Assembly: GCA_026636295.1 (NCBI GenBank)
Contig: CP089459.1
Location: 1,054,001 to 1,118,000, forward strand
Direction of reading: 5' to 3'
Length of the DNA stretch: 64,000 bases
Source: Medakamo hakoo
Lineage: Eukaryota > Chlorophyta > Trebouxiophyceae > Coccomyxaceae
In this document: one piece after another, positions 8,982 through 19,070 of the stretch
Layout of the letters: each line of letters starts with the position of its first letter
Numbering within the stretch: position 1 is the stretch's first letter
Made by a program: the position numbers and the translations under genes
The notes under the pieces: generated by a model
What the model saw: the letters and a program-made list of their open reading frames with translations, nothing else
What the model was told of the DNA's origin: nothing
The model's database searches: none

Positions 8982-11108
8982 CTAGTACAGAAAGTGCGGC
9001 CGGGGCGCCCTCCCCTCCAGCACAGCTTCTGCCTCACTCAACCGAAAGAGCGACGCGGCCGTCCAGCCGCCTGGTGGGGCCGGGACGGCCGGCTGCGCTT
9101 GCGCGGCGGCGCCCGCGCCCCGGCCGCCCCGCGCGCGCTCGCGCTCACCGCCTCCGCCCCCGCCCCCGCCTCCATGCCCGCCCTGCCGCAGGTCCAGGCG
9201 CCGCAGGCGCCGTGCCTCCCGCACCGCGTCGGCCAGGCTGATGTCGGCCGCCTGGCCGCCGCCGCCGCCGCCGCCGCCGCCGCCCTCCACCTGGAAGGGG
9301 ACGCGCTGGTGCGACAGGTCGGCCTCGACCAGCGCGGGCAGGGCCGCGAGCAGGGTCGGGAGGGCGGCCAGCCGGTTGCCGCCCAGGCGCAGGACTTCCA
9401 GGGTGCGGCCCGCCCGGCCCAGCGAGGGCGGCAGGTCCGCGATGCGGCAGCCGGAACAGTCCAGGACGCGCAGCGGGGCGGACGCGCCCAGGTGCGGTGG
9501 CAGGACGGTGACGCCCGGCGCGTCGATGACGCGGAGCACGGCCAAGGACGCGCAGCCCCGCCCCAGGCTCGCCGGCCACCAGTCGCCGGCCAGGGGGTTG
9601 CCGGACAGGTCCAGGGCGTTGAGGCCGGGCAGGGTGGCCAGGGCCGGCGGCGTGCGCCGCAGCCCGCAGTCGGACAGGTCGACCCGGCGCAGGGCCGCCA
9701 GAGCGGACAGGTCGGGCGGCAGGGCCGGCCCCGCCGCCGGCGAGTTCCAGGTGAGGGAGAGGGAGGTCAGGCGGGTGCAGGCCGTCAGGGCCGGCGGCAG
9801 GACGGCGACGGGGCACATGGCCAGGCGCAGGACTTGGAGGCGGGTCAGGGCGCCGAGCGCGGCCGGCAGCGCGTCCACGCCGTCGTTCGCTTCCAGGGAC
9901 AGGCGCGTCAGGGCCGTCAGGCGGCCCAGGTCTGGCGTCAGCTCGACCAGGCCCTCGCCCTCCTCCTCGCCCGCCGCCGCGATGTCCAGGTCTGTCAGGG
10001 CGGGCTCCCCCAGCGCGGCCAGCTCCGCAAACGCCGCCCGGGAAATGGGGCCGGACACGCCGCGCAGGCGGATGGACGTGATGCACGGACCCAGGAGGGC
10101 GGGCAGCGCGCCGCGGGCCAGGGCGCGCGACGGTGGGGGCGGGCCCCCGGGCGGAGGAGGGGCGGCGGGTGGGGCGGCCGCGGCCGGTCCCCCGCCCGGC
10201 CCGGCCCGGCCACCCCCACCAAAAGGCGATTCACCGCGGACAACCAGCTCGATCGGAATGCCGGCGGCGACCGCCGCACCACCCACGGACGCCAGGGCCC
10301 GGCACAAGTCCGCGCGCGCCACCTCCGCCGCGCTGCCACCACCACCGCCCGCCAGCCCGCCGCCGCCGCCGCCGCCGCGGGGGATGCGCGCCCGGACGAC
10401 GATCCTGCCGATTCCGCTCGCCCGGCGGGCAATCCACCGTGCGACGCGGGCTTCTGGGCGGTCGGACGCCGGGTTGTGGGAGGGGAACGGCGGCGGCGGC
10501 GGGCCGGGCGAGGGGCGGCCGCCGCCGTCCTCGTCCGCCGACCCGTCCTCGGACTCGAGCTCCGTCCCGTCCTCTTCTTCTTCGTCCGAGGGGGGCGCGG
10601 ACGGCCCGCCCCCACGGCTGGCGCGCCCACCGCGCTCACTCGCCTCCCGCCGCCCCGCCTCCGCCAGGGCGCTGGCGTCGACGACCACGGTCGGCCACGC
10701 GCCCGCGCCCGGTTCGCGCAGGGCATCGCGCCAGCGCCGGCACACGGCCGACGCGGCCAGGCGGTCGATGAAGGGCAGGGGCTGGAAGACGGCCAGGAGG
10801 ACGTCCGTGGGCAGGTCGCCGGGCGAGGAAGGAGGCGGGCCCATGGGCGGCGGCGGGAAGGCAGCCTCGGACAGCGGCGGCGAGGGCGGGGAGACGCCGC
10901 GGCGGGCGGCCGCGGCTGGGCCGGCCGGCCGAGACCGGGGCGTCGTCGGTTCGGCGTCGTTGGCTTTACTAGGAGAGGTCTTCCGCGCCGCCCGCGCTTC
11001 TAAGACGACTTCCAGACGCTGCCGTGCGCTCAGGGAGGAGGCCAGGGCCGCGGCGGCGGCGGCGGCGGCGGCCGCGGACGTGCGCCGCGAATGCTGCTTG
11101 CTTCTCAT
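8982..11108 (-). CDS. F-box/LRR protein (SCF ubiquitin-ligase substrate receptor)
   Basis: A 708-residue protein from the ATG at 11108. F-box proteins recruit targets to the Skp1-Cullin-F-box ligase. After a basic Ala-rich N-terminus, an F-box lies at about residues 93-140 (PGDLPTDVLLAVFQPLPFIDRL...CRRWRDAL), with the expected LP, the hydrophobic spine and the WR pair. An acidic Glu/Asp/Ser stretch follows. From about 360 to 630 there are leucine-rich repeats of the LxxLxLxxNxL type (LTALTRLSLEANDGVDALP, LRVLDCSGCRIADLP, LEVLRLGGNRLAALP), ending in a Gly tract and a short charged tail. GTG-initiated longer frames exist upstream but ATG 11108 is the first good start. The target protein cannot be inferred. 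Confidence 0.85.
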   Translation of the reverse strand: MRSKQHSRRTSAAAAAAAAAALASSLSARQRLEVVLEARAARKTSPSKANDAEPTTPRSRPAGPAAAARRGVSPPSPPLSEAAFPPPPMGPPPSSPGDLPTDVLLAVFQPLPFIDRLAASAVCRRWRDALREPGAGAWPTVVVDASALAEAGRREASERGGRASRGGGPSAPPSDEEEEDGTELESEDGSADEDGGGRPSPGPPPPPFPSHNPASDRPEARVARWIARRASGIGRIVVRARIPRGGGGGGGLAGGGGGSAAEVARADLCRALASVGGAAVAAGIPIELVVRGESPFGGGGRAGPGGGPAAAAPPAAPPPPGGPPPPSRALARGALPALLGPCITSIRLRGVSGPISRAAFAELAALGEPALTDLDIAAAGEEEGEGLVELTPDLGRLTALTRLSLEANDGVDALPAALGALTRLQVLRLAMCPVAVLPPALTACTRLTSLSLTWNSPAAGPALPPDLSALAALRRVDLSDCGLRRTPPALATLPGLNALDLSGNPLAGDWWPASLGRGCASLAVLRVIDAPGVTVLPPHLGASAPLRVLDCSGCRIADLPPSLGRAGRTLEVLRLGGNRLAALPTLLAALPALVEADLSHQRVPFQVEGGGGGGGGGGQAADISLADAVREARRLRRLDLRQGGHGGGGGGGGGERERARGGRGAGAAAQAQPAVPAPPGGWTAASLFRLSEAEAVLEGRAPRPHFLY

Positions 11109-11375
11109 GGTTTTGATGCAAACGGCTCTGTCACGCTCTCCCTGCGGGCTGCGATGCACGAAACACACACCACGACGCCTCGCAGAGTGCACGTGGTGTC
11201 GACAAGGACTGTGTGGGTGTCGGGTGGGGGCGGACGGCGGGGTCGGGCCGTGTTTTGCCGTGTCGGAGTGGAAAAAAATGATTGAATGCCCCCTTCAGAC
11301 GAGAATTGTTCTGGTGCACACTCCTCTCGTTCCGTCACGCCCCCTGCACGACGGGCGGGAAGGCGGCTCCTCCCC

Positions 11376-12599
11376 ATGGCGCCTTCATTACTATTGAGAC
11401 CGGCCGGGTCCACGCTTCACGCCCAGCCCGGCCCGCGACCAGCGCTGGCGTCCTCGCCGGTCACGCCGCTCCCGTTGGCGAGGCGGCGCACGCTGCCCGC
11501 GCCCCCCCATGCCCTGGCCACCCAGCCGCAGCAGCAACAGCCGTCCAGCCCAACCGGCTTTGGCCCGCCGGGCAGCAGCGGCGGCAGTGGGCGACCGAGC
11601 GCGCCTCGTCCAGCCGGCGGGCGTGGGCGCGGCGGCGGCGGCGGCCGTGGCGCCGGCCGCGGAGGGCGCGGCGGCCGCGGCGGCGGCCGCGGCACGGCCA
11701 GCGCGCCGACCATCCCCGGCCTCGACCGCGCGTCGCCCTCCACCCCGCAGCGCCTGGCCAAAGTCATGGCGGCCGCGGGCGTCGCCTCCCGCCGCGCGTG
11801 CGAACAGCTCATTGCGGAGGGTCGAGTGACGGTGAACGGAGAGTTGGTGTCGACGCCGGCCACGCTGGTGACGCCGGCGACCGACGCTGTGCGCGTCGAC
11901 GGCGGCCCGCCGCTCGCGCGCGCCCCCTCCCAACTGCTGTACTTTGCCGTCAACAAGCCCAAGGGGTACCTGTGCTCCGCCGACTCGCCGGACCTGCTGC
12001 GTGGCCGCCCCGACGGCCGGCGACCCAAACTCGTCACGGACCTCCTGTCCCGCTGGCTGGCCGTCTGGCGGTCGCGCCACACCCCGCCGCCGGGGTCGCC
12101 CCTCCCCCCGCCACGCCCGCCGCGCCTCTTCACCGTCGGCCGCCTGGACGCGGCGTCCACGGGCTTGATCCTTGTCACAAATGACGGGGCGTGGGCCCAG
12201 GCCGTGGCGCACCCCGCGAGCGGGCTCACAAAGGAGTACGTCGTCACCCTCGCCCGGCCGCCGACGCGGGCCGACCTCGAAACGCTCGCCGCCGGGACTG
12301 TGATCGACGGCGTGGCCGTGTCGCCCGTCGCCGTCCACGCGCCGTCCATCATACCCGGCGACCCGCTGTCCCGCCGCCGCATCCGCGTCATCATCGCGGA
12401 GGGGCGCAACCGGGAAGTGCGGAGGCTGGCGGAAGCGGCCGGGCACGACGTGACAGGCCTGAAACGGGTGCGCATCGGCGGGCTGAAGCTGCCCAAAAAC
12501 CTGGGCATTGGCGGCGTGAAGCAGTTGGACGCGGCGAGCGCGGCGCGGGTGGTGGACCTGGGCCTGCAGGGCAATTACATGGCCAACCCGTGGGATTGA
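11376..12599 (+). CDS. RsuA/RluB-type rRNA pseudouridine synthase, probably plastid-targeted
   Basis: A 407-residue single-exon protein. The family isomerises specific uridines of rRNA to pseudouridine. Residues 1-50 are Arg/Ser/Pro/Ala-rich without acidic residues, like a transit peptide; an unusual RGG/GRG block follows at about 80-105, which may add RNA binding. An S4 RNA-binding domain is at about 125-170 (QRLAKVMAAAGVASRRACEQLI). The catalytic domain has NKPKGY, then VGRLDAASTGLILVTNDG with the catalytic Asp at about 256, and the closing EGRNREVRRLAEAAGHDVTGLKRVRIG block typical of the RsuA subfamily. The start at 11376 gives a good targeting sequence; an in-frame ATG at 11286 is possible. 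Plant plastid homologs (SVR1 type) act in chloroplast rRNA maturation; the exact target uridine is unknown. Confidence 0.88.
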   Translation: MAPSLLLRPAGSTLHAQPGPRPALASSPVTPLPLARRRTLPAPPHALATQPQQQQPSSPTGFGPPGSSGGSGRPSAPRPAGGRGRGGGGGRGAGRGGRGGRGGGRGTASAPTIPGLDRASPSTPQRLAKVMAAAGVASRRACEQLIAEGRVTVNGELVSTPATLVTPATDAVRVDGGPPLARAPSQLLYFAVNKPKGYLCSADSPDLLRGRPDGRRPKLVTDLLSRWLAVWRSRHTPPPGSPLPPPRPPRLFTVGRLDAASTGLILVTNDGAWAQAVAHPASGLTKEYVVTLARPPTRADLETLAAGTVIDGVAVSPVAVHAPSIIPGDPLSRRRIRVIIAEGRNREVRRLAEAAGHDVTGLKRVRIGGLKLPKNLGIGGVKQLDAASAARVVDLGLQGNYMANPWD

Positions 12600-12842
12600 G
12601 GAGCGGGGGATGTGTGTGGTGTGTGTGGTGTGTGGGGTTGGGGTGGGTGGGGGTGGGTGGTCGTGGGTGGTCGTGGTCGTGGCGTCCCCCCCCAACCCTC
12701 CACGACGGGGGGGGGGGGGGCGTGTGTTGTTGTCACGCGTGCCCTCCCTGTGTTTTCACGCCTCCACCACGCGCTCCCGCTCCCTCTCCACCCTGCCCCC
12801 ACCGCCGCCGCCGCCCCCCGCCCACCCTCACCCCCCGCCCCC

Positions 12843-14019
12843 TCACTTCCCTTCCGCCGCGGCCGCCGCCTCCGCCAAGACCGCCCGCACGCGCTCCGCG
12901 TCCGCATAAATAAACCCGCCGGCGGGGAGTTCCTCGGCTTTCGCGGTGGCGGCCTTGGCCGCGTACCCGGCTGCCAGCGCCGGCAGCGCCGCCTTTTCAT
13001 CCGCCGTCAGCGGGCGGACGTGGCGGGCGGGGACGCCCGCCCACAGTTCCCCGCCTGGGATCGCGCGGCCGGGCGGCAGGACGGTGCCCGGCGCCAGCAC
13101 GGTCGCCGGTCCCACGACCGACCCCTCCATGAGGATGCAGCCGTCGCCCAGGACGGCGGCGTCACCGACCGTGGCGGAACGGAGCAGGGACCGCTCCCCG
13201 ACGGTCACGTTCTGGCCGATGACGGTCGACGCGGGCAGGCCCGTCGGCGACGAGCGCGCGGCGTGCAGGACGGCCCGGTCCAGGACGGCGGACCCGGCGC
13301 CCACGCGGATGTGATTGAGGTCGCCGCGCAGGACGGCGCCGTGCCAGATGGAGACCTGGGCGGGGGTGTGTGATGGGCGGAGCGGGCGTCAGGGGGCGTG
13401 TTTGTGTGTTTCCCATATCGGGGCGCGAGCGGGCGAGCAGGTGGGCGGCGCGCGCGGCGCAAGGTTGCGTGCGAAAGTCGACGCCGGGCGAGGTCAACGG
13501 GCGCCACGCACACCAGTCCCCTTTCCGCAGACCACAGCACGGCGTGGGCGTCCATGAGGTGAGGACGTGGCGCCTGCCCGACGCCACGATTGCTCGGGCG
13601 GGCGACGCAGCCTTCTCGCGCGCCGCCTCAATCGCTCGCGCCGCCCCTCTCCTTCCCCGCACGGCCGCCCCGCCACCCGCCCGCCAATCACCCCACCCCA
13701 CCCCCACTCCAGGCGACCAGGTGAGAGGGCCTCTCACCTGGTCGTACAGGTCGACGTCTCCCACCACCACCGCGTTGGGCGCGACCCAGGCGTCGGGCGA
13801 CATGGTGGGAACACGCGGCCCGAGCGGCACGAGCGAGCGCTGCCGACAAAATGGCTCATCCGCCGGGTGGACGGGGCTGGACGCAGGCGCCGACGTCGAG
13901 ACAGCGGCAACCTGGGCCAAGCGGCAGCTGGTGGTCGTGGCGGTGGACGAGGCCGGCGTCGTGCCGCCGGCCAGCAGCGCCGAGCGGCGGGCGAGCAGCA
14001 GCGCGGCGGTGCGGCGCAT
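12843..14019 (-). CDS. Gamma-carbonic-anhydrase-like protein (mitochondrial complex I CA domain)
   Basis: The model is join(12843-13355, 13738-14019), 264 residues. The N-terminus (MRRTAALLLARRSALLAGG) is a basic, Ser/Ala/Thr-rich mitochondrial-type presequence. Exon 1 ends in VVVGDVDLYDQ and a 382-bp intron (GTGAG...CCCAG) joins it to VSIWHGAVLRGDLNHIRVG. The left-handed beta-helix hexapeptide repeats continue through GQNVTVG, ATVGDAAVLGDG and GSVVGPATVLAPG, with a C-terminal helix after LWAGVPARHVR. In active gamma-CAs three histidines bind zinc. The first is kept here (RAVLHA) but the GHxxxLHG pair is replaced by GERSLLRS. That loss is the mark of CA-like subunits, which are structural parts of plant and algal respiratory complex I, so catalytic activity is unlikely. 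Confidence 0.85.
13714..13744. repeat. Perfect inverted repeat (15-bp arms) across a 5' splice site
   Basis: Arms 13714-13728 and 13730-13744 are exact reverse complements with a single base between them. The right arm contains the exon 1/intron junction of the gamma-CA-like gene, so the intron carries an inverted copy of its own donor region right beside it. Confidence 0.95.
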
Positions 14020-14195
14020 GATTGTTCGGCGCCACAAAAAGAACGGATGCGAGGGGGGTGGATCGAGCCTCCGACTGCTCGGGGCGCAAGCCAGAGTCTG
14101 CCCTAACAGCGCGCACGGAGGTGGAGGGAAAGGCGCGCTGTGCACTGGCCCGTCGTTTGACAGTGTGAAGCACGACCGCGCCTCTCTCTTTTTTT

Positions 14196-15893
14196 TCAAC
14201 CTTCATCCTCGACCTCGACCCACTCGGGCAGCTCGTCCGCCCAGCCCGCCCAGCCGGCCGGCCCCGCCGCAACCTCCTCATCAGTAAGCAGCGCCCGTTG
14301 TAAAGCTGCCTCAATGGCTTCGCGCCGCATGCCTGGCCCGCCAATGAAAACCAGGCGCTGCCCGGGCGAGCCGCCAGGCCCGGCCTCCGCGCCGCCGCCG
14401 CCGTCTTCGTCCTCACCCCACGGCCCGGCGCCCTCGCCACGCCAGGAGCCGCCCGCGGCTTGCCACAGCCCCGCTTGGTCAGGGCGGGTGGCCAGCCAGA
14501 ACCACCCCTTGGAGCGCAGCACGCCCGCCCAGGGCTCCTCGGCCTCCAGCGCGGCCAGCAAGCGGGCCGGGTGGAAGGGCCGGCCCGGCGCGGAAAAGAC
14601 AAAGGACGAAATGCCGCCGTGGCGCGTCGGCGGCGCGTGGTGGTGGTGGTGGTGGTGGTCGTGGTCGTGGTGATGCTCGTGCTCGTGCTCGTGGCGGTGA
14701 CTCCCACGCCCGTGCGCGTCCAGCTTGGCGGCCCACCCCGCGCGGGCGGACCCGGCGGGCGCGAGCAACTCGCCCGGCGCGGGGTGGTCGCCCAGCCCCG
14801 ACACACGCACGTCCGCGCCCGGGTTGAGTTCTGCGACCAGGGCGCGCGTGGATGCGAGGGCTTGTGGCGACGCAGCGTCGCCGCGGGAGATGACGACGAC
14901 GTCCGCGGCTTCCACCTGGGACGCGAGCAGGTCGGCGATGGACGCGTGGTCGTCGCCGCCGCCTTCGGGGTCGCTGCCGTCGCTGCCGCCGCCGCCCCTG
15001 TCCGTCGCGGCGCCGGCTGCGTCCAGCGACCCAGCCAGGCCGTCGACAAAGGTGGTGGCATCCACGACCGTGACCATGGACGCCAGGCGGGCGGGGAAGG
15101 CGTGCGCGTGCGCGTGGGCGTGGGCGTGGGCGTCGCCTTCCTCCTCCAGCCCTCCACCGCCCGCCGCGCCTCCGTCGTCCCACCACACCTCGCCGCGCAG
15201 GGCGGCCGCCACGGCTGCGGGGTCCGACACGCCCGTCGATTCGACTAAGACCAGGTCGTACGGCGTACCGACGCCTTTCCTCCTCGCGTCCGCGTCCGCC
15301 AGCCCGTCGGCGTGCACGGCGGCCACCAGCTCCGAGAGGAGGGAGCAGCACACGCACCCGTCGGTCAGCCCGACGATGTCTGACGCGGCCGGGCCGGAGA
15401 CGATGCCGGCGTCCACATTCACGGCGCCCACGTCATTCACAATGACTTTGATGCGCGCGCCTGGGCCCACTGCACGCAGCAAGGCGTTGAGGAGCGTCGT
15501 TTTCCCGGCGCCCAGAAAGCCGGAGAGCACGGCCACAGGCAGGCGCGGGTCGGTGTGCGGCCGCGGCGGGAGCGCGGATGTCGGCCGCGCGGCAGAGGAC
15601 GCGGGTGGGGCCGCACCACACGCCAAGCTCCTCTTGAATGTCAGGTGGTGTGTGCTAGACGGGCCGGGCGAGTGCGGGCAGGCGCAGGCCGGGCGAATGC
15701 GGGGGTGTGGCGACGCGAGCGTCGGCGGCCAGCAGCACGGCGCCGTCGGCATTGCATTGGTCGTCCGCACGGACGACGTGCCGGCTCCGACACCCGTCCT
15801 CCGCCACCCCAATGGCTTGGACATGGTGATGGATGCAGGTGAGGTGCGAGCGGCCAGGGAGCGAGCAGCTGCCGAGGCCAGGCGCGGCAGCAT
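14196..15893 (-). CDS. CobW/G3E GTPase, putative zinc or cobalt metallochaperone
   Basis: A 565-residue protein from the ATG at 15893. COBW-domain (ZNG1-like) GTPases hand metal, usually zinc, to client enzymes. Residues 1-115 are basic and Ser/Thr/Pro-rich, suggesting organelle targeting. The GTPase domain starts with VAVLSGFLGAGKTTLL (Walker A, about residue 128), followed by VNDVGAVNVD, the metal-binding CxCC motif in DGCVCCSLL (about 178), and LVESTGVSDP. Two histidine tracts stand out: an HA repeat near residue 255 and a dense H/E/D tract at about 395-420, likely metal-binding loops. The C-terminal domain (GGISSFVFSAPGRPFHPARL...GVLRSKGWFWLATRP) matches the CobW C-domain. The start is uncertain; ATG 15941 or an unseen 5' intron are alternatives. 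Confidence 0.85.
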   Translation of the reverse strand: MLPRLASAAARSLAARTSPASITMSKPLGWRRTGVGAGTSSVRTTNAMPTAPCCWPPTLASPHPRIRPACACPHSPGPSSTHHLTFKRSLACGAAPPASSAARPTSALPPRPHTDPRLPVAVLSGFLGAGKTTLLNALLRAVGPGARIKVIVNDVGAVNVDAGIVSGPAASDIVGLTDGCVCCSLLSELVAAVHADGLADADARRKGVGTPYDLVLVESTGVSDPAAVAAALRGEVWWDDGGAAGGGGLEEEGDAHAHAHAHAHAFPARLASMVTVVDATTFVDGLAGSLDAAGAATDRGGGGSDGSDPEGGGDDHASIADLLASQVEAADVVVISRGDAASPQALASTRALVAELNPGADVRVSGLGDHPAPGELLAPAGSARAGWAAKLDAHGRGSHRHEHEHEHHHDHDHHHHHHHAPPTRHGGISSFVFSAPGRPFHPARLLAALEAEEPWAGVLRSKGWFWLATRPDQAGLWQAAGGSWRGEGAGPWGEDEDGGGGAEAGPGGSPGQRLVFIGGPGMRREAIEAALQRALLTDEEVAAGPAGWAGWADELPEWVEVEDEG

Positions 15894-16063
15894 GCAACAA
15901 CGGCGCGAGAACCAAAAAACGAAGACGCTCGTATGGCCCATCAAAACCTCACGCTGTGAATGAATTTCCAGTGACGGGGACGACGACGTGCGCACCCGCC
16001 CCTCTCCACCCCTCCCCACACGCTCCATTTCAAGTACTTCGTCCCGCCCCCTCCTCTCGCCGA

Positions 16064-16886
16064 TCAGGCCTTGACGACCGCGCACGGCACGCCATTCACG
16101 GCCACCGCCGCCGGCAGCGCGCCGTCAAAGCCGGTCGTCGCCCCTCCTCCACCCCCAAAGCCGTCACCGCCCACAAGCTCCACCTCCAGCCCCACGCCCG
16201 CGGCCGTCTGGGCCGGGCCCAAGCCCTGCCAGGATCCGGATGCAATGCCGACCACGCGGCCGGCAGGGGCAGGGGCGGAGGTGTCAGCGCCCGTGTCGTT
16301 GCCTCCTCCGCTCCCACCCCCAACCAACGGCGCCCAGTTCCAGGCGCGGACGGGCGCCCCGTACACGCCGGGCGCCGCCACCTCGATGATGTAGGGCGCG
16401 CACACGTCCGTGGATGAGGCCAAAGCCAAGTCCAGGCGGGCGCGTCGTGGGGTGGGAGGGGGAGGCGCGGCGGCGGCGGTCGTGTTGGCGGCGCCGACGC
16501 CGCCGGGCGCGCGCGCGCCCGCGACGGCCAAGCAGACAAAGGGCGGCGGGCGGGACGCATCCCGCCCAGGCCCGGCCAGGCCGCCCGCCGTGGCGACCAA
16601 GTTGGTGGCGTAAGAGGTGAGCAAGCCCATGGCCGCGTCCTGGGAGAGCCCGGCGTCGGCGGCGAGCCGGGACGCCAGGGATGCCGCGCCGGCGGCGCCC
16701 GGGAGCGGGGGCGGCGGCGGCGGTGCGGCCGCACCCTCGCCGCCGCCGCCCGACCCCACCGGCGCCGGCCCCGCCGTCAGCGCCTGCAGCACATCTAGCC
16801 CGGGGATGGACGCGGCGTCCGCGCCTTCTTTAGCCGCCGCCGCCGCCGCGTCGGCCAGCCAGGCGAGGGCGAGGGCGACGCCCTCA

Positions 16887-16926
<40 letters not shown>

Positions 16927-19070
16927 TGCCCTCCCCGCCGCCGCCACCGCTCTGGAGGACCGTGTCGGCCCACGGCACCAGCCCCGCCGCCCTGCGCAGC
17001 CAGTCGATTTTAGCCCACTGCACGGACGCCCAGTCGTCGCCCACCAGCCCGCCCGTGTCCCCCGAGTTGGCGTTCCAGCTCCACCAGAAGAGGCCGGCGG
17101 CGGGCGAGTGGGTGCGCTGGCCGTCGCCGCTGCTCGACATCAGCGCCGGCGCGCCCGGGCCGGCCATCCCGCCAAAGGCGCTCGGCGCCGTCGGCCGGCC
17201 CGCATAGTCGGCCAGGGCTTCCAAGAAGGGGCCGTCCCCCTCGGACGCGACGTCCCGGGCGCCGACCTCGCCGATCAACCAGGGAAAGGCCCGGCAGGGT
17301 GGTGGTGGGGGCGGGGGCGTGTCGCCGCCGGAGGAGGGCGGCGCGCAGTGGCCGGGCGCCGCCGTCAGCCGGCCGAACGACGCGTCCAGGCGGGCGGCCA
17401 GGCCGGGCGGGCCGCCCTCGCCCGCCCCGGCCGACCGCTGGGAGATGGACGGCGGGTAGAGGTGCGGGCCCAGGACGAGGTTCGCCGCGTACGGCGCGGC
17501 GGCCGCGGCATCGAAAAACGCCGCCGCGGAGTCGGTGACGTTCGGGCCGGCGCCGTACCCGTCCCCCCAATTGTTGGCGGTGCCGGAGGCGACCTGGCCC
17601 GTCCCTTCGATGATCAGCAGCGCGGACGGGTGGGCGGCGTGGACGGCGGCGGCCGCGCGGTGGAACATGGCCGCCATGCCTGGGAAGGCGCCGCCCCCGC
17701 CGTGCGACGGGCCCCAGCCCAGGCCCAGGCAGTCCGGTTCGTTGGCCAGGTCGAGGAGCGTGACGGGGGAGAGGACGGCGTCGGCCGCGAGCTCGGCCGC
17801 CAAGCGGGCCCAGGCCTCCACCCAGGCGTCCGGGGCCTCCAGCAGCGTCTTGTCGTACTGCAGGTGGTTGTCAAGGATCAAATAGAAGCCGGCGCGGGCG
17901 AGCGTCCTCAGCGCCCAGAAGAAGCGGGAGCGGGTGGAGTCGGTCGGGGCAGCCAGGTTGCAGGGCGTGCCGGGCGTGGAGGGCCCGAGCGGGCGGTAGT
18001 CGTCGAACTGTGGGGATGGGGTGGGATGGAGGGTGCGGTGGTGTTGGGAGCCGGACACGCCCGTCTCTTTTTCCGCGCGCCTTCACCACACAAAACACTC
18101 ACCAGGGCCGGCACAGGCACACCCGCCGGCAAGCCCGTCCATCCAGGCGGCGCGACGGAAGCGACGACGGCGTCGACCGTCGTGGGCTCGCACGGGTCGG
18201 CACTGATGTTGGACGGAGGCTTCGACGGCTCCAAGTCCGGGAAGGAGAAAGGGACGCGGACGGCGTTGAAGCCCAGGAGACGGAGTCTGAGTGTGTGCGT
18301 TTGGGTGTGGGTGGTGCGTGTGCGAGGGAGAGGGGACGGACGAGGCGGCGGCGGCAGCGCAAAAAAAAAACTCTGCGCTTCCGTCCCCCACGCTCACCTC
18401 CAGGCCACCACCTCAAAGTCCCGGGTCAGGGCGCTGCCACCCGCCCACAGCCCATCAAAAAAGGTGTGGCCGTTTTCAAAGCCAAACCAGTTGACGCCCG
18501 TCAGGTAGAGCGGGGTGGTGGTCACGCCGTCGTCGGTCACCAAGCCCGTGCCGTCGGGCGAGACGCGGACGGGCGGGCGGGGTGGTGGTGGTGGTGGTGG
18601 TGGTGGTGGTGCCGGGCCGGGCGCGGGCGCGGTGGCGCCGGCGATGGCTGCCGCAACAGTGGTGGCGGCTGCTGCCGCGGCATCGCCGGCCTGCTGTGTG
18701 TTGGGCGGGTGAGGGCGGCCAGGCCAGGCCAGGTCAGCAGGCGGGCGGGCGGAGAGGGAGAGGCCGCTGCCTGGGCGGGGAAAAAAAAAGACTCACCGCG
18801 TCCGCGCCGTCCACCCAGCCGTCCACGACGCCCGGCAGGGGTCTATCGGCGGCAGAGGCGGGTGTGGACGCGGACGCCAACAGGGCCGCCAGGAGCAGGG
18901 CCTGGCGTTGCGTGTGGAGGGGTGGGGGAGAGGGGCGGGTGGGGGTGTGGGGGGCCCGCAAGAGACTCTTCGGGCGCGTGTGTGGGTTTGACCCGCCCCC
19001 CCCCCCCCAGGCTGGTGTGATTTGTCGACGCAATCACCAGGCCAAATCGCACCGTGCTGGGGCGGGGCAT
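16064..19070 (-). CDS. Secreted GH5 endoglucanase-like glycanase with C-terminal CBM2-like domain
   Basis: The five-exon model is join(16064-18007, 18103-18286, 18398-18690, 18797-18901, 19038-19070), 852 residues. Exon 1 (33 nt) and exon 2 give a signal peptide, MPRPSTVRFGL plus ALLLAALLASASTPASA. A Pro tract leads to the GH5 barrel: GVNWFGFENGHTFFDGLW, VAWRLRLLGFNAVRVPFSF, FYLILDNHLQYD. The acid/base Glu is in LLDLANEPD (about residue 294) and the nucleophile Glu in PWLIGEVGA (about 451), followed by GLFWWSWNANSGDTGG. GH5 enzymes cut beta-1,4-glucans or mannans with retention. After a 14-residue Pro run there is an Ala-rich region and a terminal ~100-residue module (AWNWAPL...VAVNGVPC) that resembles the CBM2-like ends of the second GH5 gene at 20.3-23.3 kb. 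Substrate is not known; a role in wall remodelling or extracellular glucan use is inferred. Confidence 0.85.

Noticed and set aside
15655-15915. Alternative 5' exon for the CobW gene in another frame
   Set aside because: The frame is short and closes before the GTPase domain; no donor/acceptor pair that I could see joined it convincingly, so I kept the uninterrupted frame from 15893.
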